From Verrucomicrobiota bacterium (GTDB lineage Bacteria > Verrucomicrobiota > Verrucomicrobiia > Limisphaerales > JAKPVM01): a stretch of 33,458 nt of DNA. Of the stretch, positions 8,848-16,608 are shown piece after piece. Under the pieces are notes generated by a model, which saw only the letters and a program-made list of their open reading frames with translations, was not told where the DNA came from and searched no databases. The position numbers and the translations under genes are program-made. How positions within the stretch are numbered: the stretch's first letter is position 1; every line of letters starts with the position of its first letter. Location: positions 1 through 33,458 of the forward strand of contig JAKPVM010000337.1 in the NCBI GenBank assembly GCA_029572555.1. The letters are read 5' to 3'.

Positions 8848-9930
8848 TCAGTTTTTATTATTCTCCGTCTGATTTTGAACAATCACTTTTATCACATTAT
8901 CCCCATAATTAAGGTTAAGACTAAATGCCTCATTTATTTTAGATAATGGCAATTTATGCGTTATCAATTTCTTTAAATTTACCAGTGATTTTTTTGTCAG
9001 ATTTATAGCGCGCGGATAAGTATGTTTCATCCGCCTGCACATTAAAATTGTCAGCCCTTTTCTCCGAGCTGTGGAATGTCTCATCAGCAACTTATCATCA
9101 TCAGGAATTCCAACGAGAACTACCTGTCCTCCATTGCAAACCACATCGACGGCTTGATTTGTTGATTCTTCTCCCCACGCCGCCTCAATAGACACATCAA
9201 CTCCTTTGGTCTCTCGCATTATAACCTTTTTAACATCTTCACTATCACAATTAATTGGCACTGCGCCAAATTCAGCCGCGGCAGACAACCGCCAGTTAAA
9301 TTTGTCTGAAATAAATATCGGGTCTGCCCCTGAAAGCTTCGCTATTTGAAGAATCAACAAACCAATCGGTCCGGCGCCAAGAATTGCTACCGAATCCCCA
9401 ATCTTTATATTAGCAAGGTCAATGGCGTGAATAGCAACGCCGAGTGGTTCAAGCAATACTGCCTCTTCGTCTGTAATTTCTGGCGGGACAGGAAAACAAC
9501 ATCGGGACGGGACTATCATATATTCGCAAAAACAACCATCGCAAGGATAGTTGCCACAAAACTGTAAATTCAGACAAAGATTCGGATTACCTTTTTGACA
9601 CATTTCGCACCAACCACACGGTCTTGCAGGATCAACCGCAACTCGGGCGCCGCGTTTTAACAGGTCGTGATTCCCATCAAACGGTTCTTCTCCCAAATCT
9701 TCTACTATCCCAACAAACTCGTGCCCGATAATCAATGGCGATTCAACAACAGTGTCCCCGATACGTGCATATTTAAAGATATGAAGGTCGCTGCCGCATA
9801 TCCCGCTTGCAACGACCTTAATCAAGACTTCGCCTCGTTTTGGATGGGGAGGAAAACTGACTTGCTCAAGCCGCATATCCCGAGGCTTATGTATTCTCGC
9901 AGCAAGCATCGTGTTTTTTCCCGATTCCAT
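8848..9930 (-). CDS. Zinc-dependent medium-chain alcohol dehydrogenase, polyol/sugar type
   Basis: MDR-superfamily NAD(P)-dependent dehydrogenase of 360 residues, sorbitol/threonine-dehydrogenase-like. Catalytic zinc ligands are Cys45 (GICGSDLH) and the His70-Glu71 pair (IIGHEF), with the conserved Glu of LLEPLGVA. The structural zinc loop has four cysteines at 105, 108, 111 and 119. The Rossmann motif is ILGAGPIGLL. The gene lies inside the arabinose operon, 17 nt after the isomerase and 12 nt before araB, yet the isomerase-kinase-epimerase route has no oxidation step. It could act on L-arabinitol, galactitol or another pectin- or xylan-derived sugar. An internal ATG at residue 8 is an alternative start, since homologs usually begin near 'MLAARIHKP'. 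Family sure, substrate unknown. Confidence 0.88.
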   Translation of the reverse strand: MESGKNTMLAARIHKPRDMRLEQVSFPPHPKRGEVLIKVVASGICGSDLHIFKYARIGDTVVESPLIIGHEFVGIVEDLGEEPFDGNHDLLKRGARVAVDPARPCGWCEMCQKGNPNLCLNLQFCGNYPCDGCFCEYMIVPSRCCFPVPPEITDEEAVLLEPLGVAIHAIDLANIKIGDSVAILGAGPIGLLILQIAKLSGADPIFISDKFNWRLSAAAEFGAVPINCDSEDVKKVIMRETKGVDVSIEAAWGEESTNQAVDVVCNGGQVVLVGIPDDDKLLMRHSTARRKGLTILMCRRMKHTYPRAINLTKKSLVNLKKLITHKLPLSKINEAFSLNLNYGDNVIKVIVQNQTENNKN

Positions 9931-9947
9931 CCAATTATTTCGTTATA

Positions 9948-11351
9948 TTATTGATGCAAATAAACATCCCATCTGAGATACTTCGAAAGCGCTTCGTTTA
10001 TTCCTTGTGCCACATTCGACGGATTTACTGCCACGTGATGTTCAAATCCGTTTTCACAAATATACCTGAGCAATTTTTGAAAATCTTTTATCTTTACAAC
10101 GCCGTAGCCGCCAAATGTTTTTAATGGGTCTTTTGTCAATTCACCTTCTCCAATATAAGCTCTAATCTTGCCATTTATATCATCTGTGCTGATACGGAAA
10201 TAAGTGATAGCCGTCGGTTTTAATCTGCCAACAACAGTGCCATAAGTGTTATCTTTCCCCACTGTGCCAGCGATTATCGCCTGGTAATCCATCACAGGGG
10301 CTTTTTCAAAAATATCCTTAGGAAGATTGCTGCAATGGAAAATCACACCTTTATCCGGGTCATCACCAAAATTATTGTTCCAATCGACAATTGCGCTGGG
10401 CTTCTCACTTGCCTTTGCCATAACGTGCATTGCTACTGCGCCAGTAACATCAACTTCGCAAGCGCTGCTCATTCCCATATTGCTGAGCATACTCATCATA
10501 GCGCAAGGAACGACACCAAAAAATTGCTCCATCGCAGTCCAGCATTGAATCGCTGTTGCGTTCAATCTGGCTTCCTTAATCCATTTATCCAATGCAACAC
10601 CGAACTTCGCCATCTTTATGAGAACTGTCGGCGGCGTTGTTCCGACTTTTACATAATCTTTTATCTGTGAAAGTTTTGCCTGCACTTCAGAGGCATCATC
10701 TTTCATCTTTGAGACCCAGCCAAACAATTCATATAAATCAAGTGTTTCTACTGATATTCCATACTTCTCAAATAATTTTTCACTGAATCGCACAGTATTA
10801 AATGCAGCGGGTCTGGCACCCAAAGCGCCAACGCGCAATCCCTTAAGCGCCTTTACTGCTCGGCAGGTTACAATGAAATTCTGCAGGTCATTTATAAAAG
10901 ATTTTTCGTTCGGATTAACAGTGTGCAATGTAGTCAGTGTAAATGGAATATTGTATTGCCTTAAACTATTACAAACCGACATCTTGCCGCAAAAACTATC
11001 GCGACGGTCGCGTATGGACATAGCAGATGGGTTATCTTTATATGCCTGAACTAAAACCGGTACATTTAGCCCCGACCACCTAATTGTGTTTGACACCGCC
11101 CTCTCATCGCCAAAATTAGGAAGGGTTACTAAAATCCCATCGATTTTATCCGCATTTTGCCTGAACAAATTAGCGCATTTTTCTGCATCGGCGAGAGATT
11201 CAACTGAACCGAACTTTGTCTCGTTTGCCGGTAAAATTACAGCCCCAATGCCTAATTTTTCAAGAGTTGATAATATTTCTTTTCTGCCTGAATCACAGAG
11301 ATGGTCAGGAAAGAACCCTCGATTGCCTACAATAATTCCTAATGTATTCAT
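9948..11351 (-). CDS. L-fucose/L-arabinose isomerase-fold protein (COG2407 type), probable arabinose isomerase
   Basis: Protein of 467 residues, first gene of the arabinose operon. It resembles the L-fucose isomerase-related family rather than classical AraA (about 500 residues) or FucI (about 590). Candidate metal-site residues are Glu299 in the stretch SSACEVDVTG, Asp323 in AIVDWNNNFG and a C-terminal His (438 or 439, EHHVAVNP), an arrangement comparable to the Glu, Asp and His of FucI. No other isomerase is encoded between the regulator and GH51, while AraB and AraD are present. The inferred reaction is therefore L-arabinose to L-ribulose. That specificity is inference; the family call is good. 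It starts at ATG 80 nt after the ROK gene stop, behind the candidate operator. Confidence 0.82.
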   Translation of the reverse strand: MNTLGIIVGNRGFFPDHLCDSGRKEILSTLEKLGIGAVILPANETKFGSVESLADAEKCANLFRQNADKIDGILVTLPNFGDERAVSNTIRWSGLNVPVLVQAYKDNPSAMSIRDRRDSFCGKMSVCNSLRQYNIPFTLTTLHTVNPNEKSFINDLQNFIVTCRAVKALKGLRVGALGARPAAFNTVRFSEKLFEKYGISVETLDLYELFGWVSKMKDDASEVQAKLSQIKDYVKVGTTPPTVLIKMAKFGVALDKWIKEARLNATAIQCWTAMEQFFGVVPCAMMSMLSNMGMSSACEVDVTGAVAMHVMAKASEKPSAIVDWNNNFGDDPDKGVIFHCSNLPKDIFEKAPVMDYQAIIAGTVGKDNTYGTVVGRLKPTAITYFRISTDDINGKIRAYIGEGELTKDPLKTFGGYGVVKIKDFQKLLRYICENGFEHHVAVNPSNVAQGINEALSKYLRWDVYLHQ

Positions 11352-11365
11352 AAAATTTTCCGCTT

Positions 11366-11404
11366 ACAAATTAATTAACTAAACAAATTAATTAATTCTG
11401 TCAA
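11366..11404 (-). promoter_or_regulatory. Candidate operator (two direct repeats) and -35 element of the arabinose operon
   Basis: The 13-mer ACAAATTAATTAA occurs twice, at 11366-11378 and 11383-11395, spaced 17 bp start to start, each containing the self-palindrome TTAATTAA. On the minus strand a perfect TTGACA lies at 11399-11404, just upstream of the repeats. At 17 bp spacing the -10 would fall inside the repeats, though its hexamer (TAGTTA) is poor. Two same-face repeats overlapping the promoter, between the ROK gene and its presumed target, suit a repressor site. No binding evidence is available from sequence alone. Confidence 0.45.
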
Positions 11405-11431
11405 CAGTTTTTTGAAAATTTTTATTTTTTT

Positions 11432-12619
11432 TTACATCAGGTCTGTGTTATCAGATTTAGCAACCGGAACAGGCGCTATTAATCGTTCTATTCCTGCATA
11501 AACAAGACCTGCTATTCTTCGCCTTGGCGCCGAAACACACTCAACTGTACCAAATCGTGCCCACATTGCACCGTGAGTAATTTTTCTTTCCAGAGTCTTA
11601 ATTACAAATTCCCCGAGTTCAACAAGCGAACCGACCACAACCACTTTTCGGATTCCCAACACATTCATAGCCGTTGCGATTACATCCGCTGTGTGGTTAA
11701 GTATAGAATCAAACCACGGTTCTATACCATTTTCATTTATATGATTAACTAATTCCTCCCAACATGGATTTGCTTTTCCTGTAACCTCAGAAAAACTCAA
11801 GAGCAATGCCTTATTTGAAACGAGAGTTTCAAGACACCCTATAGCACCGCAACCGCATTTTCTTGTATTTCCGTAAATAGGGGCGTGTCCAATTTCACCA
11901 CTAATAGGAAGAGAATTGCGATATAGTTTGCCTTTAACTATCGCTGCACTACCAACACCCTCACAAAACTCAATAAGCGTGAAATCTTCGTGTTCTAATT
12001 CAAATGTTTGATGTCCTAATGCAAGCGCTCTATTCTCTTGAACGAGTTCAACAGGGGCATTCCACACTTTTTTAACTAACTCTGCTAAATCAACCTTTTC
12101 AGTCCAATGCAAATTTGGAGAAAAAATCACTTCCCGACTTTCCTCTTCAACAATTCCTGGAACACTAATAAGAACTCCCCAAAAATCTTTATGCGGAATT
12201 TGTTCAGCAGCAATTTGCAGTTGTTTCAACCAACCTTCTGCGGAATCAGTAGTTGGAACTTTTACCTGCCAATGGTCTACCGCATCTACCCCTACTGGCG
12301 AGGCTGTAAAACAAGTCTTATCGACACCAAGTTGAATACATAAAAATCTTGGATCTTTTCTATTTAGCCTCAATGAAATTCCGGGGCGACCAATTTTTAT
12401 TGCATCCTCTTCATCGTCGCCTTTGTCTTTAGATTTTTTTGTTCTTACTACTTCAATTACGCCCTGTTTTAATAATTGATTGGCAATTTTTCCCACAGTT
12501 GGCTGGCTCAAGCCAAGTTCCTTAGCTATCTCGGCGCGAGAAGCCATTCCCATTCTTTGAAGTCTATAAATAAGGGTCTGTTTATTAATCAAACCCATTT
12601 TAGTAGGTATTACAACCAT
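11432..12619 (-). CDS. ROK-family transcriptional regulator, probable arabinose repressor
   Basis: Winged-helix DNA-binding protein fused to a sugar-kinase-like ROK domain, 395 residues. The helix-turn-helix is at about 26-47 (SRAEIAKELGLSQPTVGKIA). The ROK signature GEIGHAPIYG and the zinc-binding cluster CGCGAIGCLE span about 241-264. The kinase ATP motif is degraded (QLGVDKTCF), and the catalytic Asp position reads QENRALALG, so it should bind sugar without phosphorylating it. Similar ROK proteins (XylR, NagC, Thermotoga AraR-like) repress sugar operons and release on ligand. It sits codirectionally 80 nt upstream of the arabinose operon. A second ATG at 12598 (residue 8) is an alternative start that the promoter position may favour. 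Confidence 0.88.
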   Translation of the reverse strand: MVVIPTKMGLINKQTLIYRLQRMGMASRAEIAKELGLSQPTVGKIANQLLKQGVIEVVRTKKSKDKGDDEEDAIKIGRPGISLRLNRKDPRFLCIQLGVDKTCFTASPVGVDAVDHWQVKVPTTDSAEGWLKQLQIAAEQIPHKDFWGVLISVPGIVEEESREVIFSPNLHWTEKVDLAELVKKVWNAPVELVQENRALALGHQTFELEHEDFTLIEFCEGVGSAAIVKGKLYRNSLPISGEIGHAPIYGNTRKCGCGAIGCLETLVSNKALLLSFSEVTGKANPCWEELVNHINENGIEPWFDSILNHTADVIATAMNVLGIRKVVVVGSLVELGEFVIKTLERKITHGAMWARFGTVECVSAPRRRIAGLVYAGIERLIAPVPVAKSDNTDLM

Positions 12620-12627
12620 AGCAAAAT

Positions 12628-12655
12628 CTTATAATTTTTAAATCTATATAGTCAA
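12628..12655 (-). promoter_or_regulatory. Candidate sigma-70-type promoter of the ROK gene
   Basis: On the minus strand TTGACT (12650-12655) and TATAAG (12628-12633) are separated by 16 bp, each 5/6 to consensus. The expected transcription start is near 12621. That leaves only about 2 nt before the ATG at 12619, or about 23 nt before the ATG at 12598. Confidence 0.5.
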
Positions 12656-12690
12656 GAACGCTTAGTTCGTGAATTATCTAACCAACTGCG

Positions 12691-12696
12691 TATAAT
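12691..12696 (+). promoter_or_regulatory. Candidate -10 element for the DUF6807 gene
   Basis: A perfect TATAAT lies 53 bp upstream of the DUF6807 start in the 130-bp divergent spacer. No good -35 is visible at normal spacing. An inverted repeat GAACGCTTAGTTC lies just upstream at 12656-12668 and could be a binding site. Confidence 0.3.
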
Positions 12697-12749
12697 ATCA
12701 ATACGAAAAATTGAATTGACCTTAATTTTAATTCGTCTTTAATAAAAAA

Positions 12750-13781
12750 ATGAAAAAAACAGTTTTATTTGCTATTGCAGTTTTAATTTTTATTTCTTGT
12801 ACACAGCTGATTTTTTCTCAAACCGTTCAGGTTACCAAATTAGATGACTGTGTAAGGATAGAAATAAATGGAAAATTATTCACCGAATACTGGTTCAAAG
12901 GCAACTTACACCCTGCAATAACTGAATCAAAAACTTCCGATGGAAAAGTGTCAAAGAAAACAATCCCTACAAAACACGTGTACTATTATCCGATTATAGG
13001 ACCCGGCGGAGTTAAAATGACAAGAAACTGGCCTATGATACCTAACGCCCCCGATGAAGAATATGACCACCCACATCACCGCTCGCTCTGGTTCTCACAC
13101 GGTTCAGTGAATGGAATTGATTTTTGGTCTGAGACGGACAAGGCTGGTAAAATTATACACGACGACTTTCTCCAAACAGCGTCGGGAAAAGAATTTGGTC
13201 TCATACGTTCAACCTGCAAATGGATTGCCCCTGATGGAAAAGTTGTATTAACAGATGAACGTGTATTCAAAGTTTATAACCGACCGGATAACGAACGTTT
13301 ATTTGATCTTGAGATTACATTAAAAGCGCCTCAAAATGAAGATGTAATCCTCGGAGATACAAAAGAAGGTTCTATGGCAGTAAGAGTGGCTGAAAGTATG
13401 CGGGTGACTCGTGGAAAAAACAAACCCGGACAAGGACACATTGTGCAAAGCACAGGTCTCAAAGACACTCAAACATGGGGAAAACGAGCCGAATGGTGTG
13501 ACTATTATGGACCAGTAGATGGAAAGATAGTCGGTATTGCAATTTTTGATAATCCTGATAATCCACGACATCCAACCTACTGGCATGTTAGAGATTACGG
13601 GCTTTTTGCAGCTAACCCATTTGGCATCCATGACTTTGAAAAAAAACCAGCTAGAACAGGTGACTTAACTATACCAGCTGGGAAAACGGTTACATTTAAA
13701 TATCGGTTCTATATCCACGAAGGAAATGAAATAGAAGGAAAAGTTGCTGAAAAATATAAGGAATACATCTCAAAACATTAA
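12750..13781 (+). CDS. DUF6807 (formerly PmoA-like) exported protein
   Basis: Exported protein of 343 residues, family DUF6807/PF14100. The N-terminal hydrophobic segment (3-22) is a signal peptide, with a possible lipobox-like ISC ending at Cys17. The family hallmark DHPHHRSLWFSHG (106-118) is histidine-rich and probably binds substrate or metal. Members are common beside Gfo/Idh/MocA dehydrogenases in Verrucomicrobiota and Planctomycetota, where a role in glycan or glycoside breakdown is suspected. The old family name 'methane oxygenase PmoA' does not indicate methane oxidation. It lies 8 nt before the oxidoreductase gene and is divergent from the ROK regulator, so sugar-linked control is plausible. 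No Shine-Dalgarno is seen before the ATG. Biochemical role unknown. Confidence 0.8.
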   Translation: MKKTVLFAIAVLIFISCTQLIFSQTVQVTKLDDCVRIEINGKLFTEYWFKGNLHPAITESKTSDGKVSKKTIPTKHVYYYPIIGPGGVKMTRNWPMIPNAPDEEYDHPHHRSLWFSHGSVNGIDFWSETDKAGKIIHDDFLQTASGKEFGLIRSTCKWIAPDGKVVLTDERVFKVYNRPDNERLFDLEITLKAPQNEDVILGDTKEGSMAVRVAESMRVTRGKNKPGQGHIVQSTGLKDTQTWGKRAEWCDYYGPVDGKIVGIAIFDNPDNPRHPTYWHVRDYGLFAANPFGIHDFEKKPARTGDLTIPAGKTVTFKYRFYIHEGNEIEGKVAEKYKEYISKH

Positions 13782-13789
13782 AAATATTT

Positions 13790-15223
13790 ATGAAAACAAT
13801 AACACGAAGAAACTTCATAAAATCGGCGGCAATATCAGCAGCCACAATAAGCTGGACTGCGAGATCCTGGTCGCAAGTTGCAGGCGCCAATGAAACAATC
13901 AGAATTGCAGTAGTTGGTTTTAAAGGCAGAGGCGGCGACCACATAAGCGGGTTGAAAAAAATTGCCGGTGTTAGAATCACCGCCCTGTGTGATGTTGATA
14001 AAGAAGTGCTTGAAGCAGGCAAACAAAAAATTCAGGACGTTGAGACATATACCGACATTAGAAAAATGTTGGAAAGCAAAAATGTTGATGCTGTCAGCAT
14101 CGCTACTCCAAACCACTGGCATGCGCTCGGGGCAATCTGGGCAATTCAAGCAGGCAAAGATGTTTATCTTGAAAAACCAGTTTCACATAACGTATGGGAA
14201 GGGCGAAAAATTGTTGAAGCAGCAAAAAAATACAATAAAATTGTCCAAACTGGTACCCAAAGCCGTTCTTCTTTAACAGGCATCAAAGCCGCTGTTGAAT
14301 TCGTCAGAAAAGGAAATCTCGGAAAGATTCTTGTCTCGCGCGGGCTTTGCTATAAGAGACGCGATAGTATTGGCAAAGTTGATGGTCCGCAACCTATTCC
14401 ATCAAGCATTGATTACGATTTGTGGTGCGGTCCGGCGCAAAAATTGCCATTAATGCGCAAACGGCTCCACTACGATTGGCACTGGGTTTGGAATACGGGT
14501 AACGGCGACCTTGGAAATCAAGGAATACATGAAATGGACGTTGCGCGTTGGTTCCTCGGCGTTATGGAATTATCCCCGCGAGTCCTCAGTATCGGTGGTC
14601 GGCTCGGATATATTGATGACGGCGAAACACCAAACACATTAATAGTCTATCATGATTATCCGGAGGCGCCTCTTATCTTTGAAGTTCGCGGATTGCCAGA
14701 GAAAAAAGGCTCTAAAAATATGGACAAATATAAAGGAGCGCAAATCGGAATCGTAATTGATTGCGAAAATGGTTATATAACTGTCCCAAGTTATTCCTCC
14801 GCTATTGTCTATGACAAAGATGGTAAAGTTATAAAAGAATTCAAAGGCGCAGAAGACCACTATGTGAATTGGATAAAAGCCGTACGCAGCCGAAAGGTTG
14901 AAGACCTTAACGCCAATATCCTTGAAGGACACCTTTCAAGCGCTCTTTGTCATACCGGCAACATATCTTATATGCTTGGCAAAAAGAAAGACCCGAATGA
15001 AATCCGAGAGGAGATAAAATCGGATTCATTATTAAATGAGACATTCGGTAGGATGGCAGAACACCTTGCAAAAAATGAGGTTGATATAAAAATAGATAAA
15101 TTGATCCTCGGCATACCATTAAAAATGAATCCAAAATCAGAGAAGTTCATTGGAAACAATGAGGCAAGTGCATTGTTGACAAGAAATTATAGGGATCCAT
15201 TTATTGTTCCTGAAAAAGTGTAA
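13790..15223 (+). CDS. Tat-exported Gfo/Idh/MocA-family oxidoreductase
   Basis: NAD(P)-dependent dehydrogenase of 477 residues. The N-terminus carries a twin-arginine signal (TRRNFIKSAA, 5-14, then an alanine-rich stretch), so a folded, cofactor-loaded enzyme is sent across the inner membrane. The Rossmann fold starts at IRIAVVGFKGRGG (37-49). The conserved EKP motif with its catalytic-region Lys is in YLEKPVSHN, and ATPNHWH precedes it. The C-terminal domain includes GNQGIHEMDVARW with the conserved His. Members of this secreted group act on sugars or glycosides, some through 3-keto intermediates. It is probably co-transcribed with the DUF6807 gene (8 nt apart), and a strong terminator follows. 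Substrate unknown. Confidence 0.9.
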   Translation: MKTITRRNFIKSAAISAATISWTARSWSQVAGANETIRIAVVGFKGRGGDHISGLKKIAGVRITALCDVDKEVLEAGKQKIQDVETYTDIRKMLESKNVDAVSIATPNHWHALGAIWAIQAGKDVYLEKPVSHNVWEGRKIVEAAKKYNKIVQTGTQSRSSLTGIKAAVEFVRKGNLGKILVSRGLCYKRRDSIGKVDGPQPIPSSIDYDLWCGPAQKLPLMRKRLHYDWHWVWNTGNGDLGNQGIHEMDVARWFLGVMELSPRVLSIGGRLGYIDDGETPNTLIVYHDYPEAPLIFEVRGLPEKKGSKNMDKYKGAQIGIVIDCENGYITVPSYSSAIVYDKDGKVIKEFKGAEDHYVNWIKAVRSRKVEDLNANILEGHLSSALCHTGNISYMLGKKKDPNEIREEIKSDSLLNETFGRMAEHLAKNEVDIKIDKLILGIPLKMNPKSEKFIGNNEASALLTRNYRDPFIVPEKV

Positions 15224-15240
15224 TACATTCTAAAAAAGAA

Positions 15241-15279
15241 AATCCCCGACGCCACAAAAGCGCGGGGATTTTTATTTTT
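15241..15279 (+). terminator. Rho-independent terminator after the DUF6807/Gfo pair
   Basis: AATCCCCG pairs with CGGGGATT, extended inside by CGC/GCG after one bulged A, with loop CACAAAA, then a T-rich tail (15269-15279). It starts 17 bp after the oxidoreductase stop. An A-rich run precedes it, so it could also work on the opposite strand. Confidence 0.9.
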
Positions 15280-15324
15280 GCCTTTAAAGAAATAAAGATT
15301 AAATTTAAGAGTAATTTTTATTTT

Positions 15325-16359
15325 ATGGATAAAGAAAATATATTAAATGCTTTAAGAAATGTTAAATACCCGGGATACAACCGCGATATTATTTCCTTCG
15401 GCTTATTAAAAGGAATTAAAGCCGAAAATGGAAAAGTTGAAATAACCATCAGTCTTACAACAAACAATCCCGAGATTATCAATCAGTTGAGAAAAGATTG
15501 CGAGACAGCAGTTCTTAATATACCGGAAGTAAAAGAGGTTGTTGTTGAAATTTCACGTCCTGATCACCAACATTCACAACAAAATCCATGGGCAGGACAA
15601 ACCCGAATAAAAGATGTTAAACACATTATCGCTGTGGCAAGCGGCAAAGGCGGTGTGGGAAAATCAACTTGTTCGGTAAATATTGCCTGCGCATTAAAAC
15701 ACCTCGGATTAGAGGTTGGCTTGCTTGACTGCGATATTTATGGACCAACAATCCCTCTGATGATGGGCACAAAACAACAGCCATTTATTGAAAACGATAA
15801 ACTACAACCAATACTATCGCACGGTGTAAAACTAATGAGTATAGGCTTCTTAATTGAAGACGATGCCCCCATAATCTGGCGCGGTCCACTAATTACGAAA
15901 GTAATTCAGCAATTCCTTCACGAGGTTGATTGGGGAAAGCTTGATTATTTAATTATAGATTTACCACCGGGTACCGGTGATGCGCAACTTTCTCTCTGTC
16001 AAAATGTCCCGCTTGATGGCGGCATAATCGTAACAACACCACAAGAGGTGTCGCTTGGTGTAGTCAGAAAAGGCATTGGTATGTTCGAAAAAGTCAATGT
16101 CAAAATTCTTGGGATAATTGAAAATATGAGTTACTTTATCACTCCATCAGGCGAACGGGTGGAAATCTTTGGCAACGGTGGCGGACGCAATGAAGCTAAC
16201 CGTAGAGGAATTTCATTTCTTGGAGAAGTTCCAATATTTACCGAAATAAGAATCTCAGGCGATAATGGCATCCCGGTTGTTATTTCAGACCCGGACAAGC
16301 CACCGGCACAAGCCTTTATTAATATAGCCCGTGAGATTCAGAAACAATTTGTGCAATAG
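15325..16359 (+). CDS. mrp: Mrp/ApbC-family P-loop ATPase, iron-sulfur carrier type
   Basis: Cytoplasmic ATPase of 344 residues. An N-terminal MIP18/DUF59 domain (about 1-80) is fused to the Mrp/NBP35 domain. The deviant Walker A motif GKGGVGKS is at 107-114, followed by LLDCDIYGPTIPLMMG and the Walker-B-like YLIIDLPPGTGDAQLS. The family carries or inserts Fe-S clusters in apoproteins. The usual CxxC near the C-terminus (after ENMS) is missing: the sequence reads ENMSYFITPSGERVEIFG, so a bridging cluster on that motif cannot form. It stands alone between two terminator-like structures. No Shine-Dalgarno is evident before the ATG. Confidence 0.92.
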   Translation: MDKENILNALRNVKYPGYNRDIISFGLLKGIKAENGKVEITISLTTNNPEIINQLRKDCETAVLNIPEVKEVVVEISRPDHQHSQQNPWAGQTRIKDVKHIIAVASGKGGVGKSTCSVNIACALKHLGLEVGLLDCDIYGPTIPLMMGTKQQPFIENDKLQPILSHGVKLMSIGFLIEDDAPIIWRGPLITKVIQQFLHEVDWGKLDYLIIDLPPGTGDAQLSLCQNVPLDGGIIVTTPQEVSLGVVRKGIGMFEKVNVKILGIIENMSYFITPSGERVEIFGNGGGRNEANRRGISFLGEVPIFTEIRISGDNGIPVVISDPDKPPAQAFINIAREIQKQFVQ

Positions 16360-16407
16360 TTACACCTCTCGTTAAAAATAAAATTACAACGATATTCCTT
16401 TATATAG

Positions 16408-16608
16408 GAGTCTGTTGCGCAAATAAATTCAATTATAAATAAACAAAGGATTTCCAGGATATTTTTATTTAACAGGGATGGACAGGATAGACAGGATTTA
16501 GGAAAAAAACATTGTATAAAATCCTGTTTTTTATCCTGTATATCCTTGTTAATTCATTTTCCTATCCTGTCTATCCTTGTTAATTTTTAGTATTTGTGCA
16601 ACAGGCTC
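16408..16608. repeat. MITE-like element, copy 1 (201 bp)
   Basis: The ends are imperfect inverted repeats: left GAGTCTGTTGCGCAAATA (16408-16425) and, on the other strand, right GAGCCTGTTGCACAAATA (16591-16608), 16/18 matching. Just inside the left end is a stretch shared with the second copy (26932-27486). The inside also carries many GACAGGAT/ATCCTGTC units. There is no coding capacity. No clear target-site duplication is visible, which may reflect age or an untypical mechanism. This element fills most of the 389-bp gap between mrp and carB, where nothing else is seen. Confidence 0.7.
16469..16552. repeat. Fold-back hairpin inside MITE-like copy 1
   Basis: The left arm (16469-16499, units GGATGGACAGGATAGACAGG) pairs with the right arm (16519-16552, units ATCCTGT...TATCCTGTATATCC), giving a long imperfect stem of about 30 bp. 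It lies between the convergent ends of mrp and the carB half-gene, where it might act as a two-way terminator. Confidence 0.65.

Noticed and set aside
12750-13781. Methane monooxygenase subunit (PmoA)
   Set aside because: Only the old Pfam name suggests it. The protein has an export signal, the HPHHR motif and no membrane helices of particulate monooxygenase.
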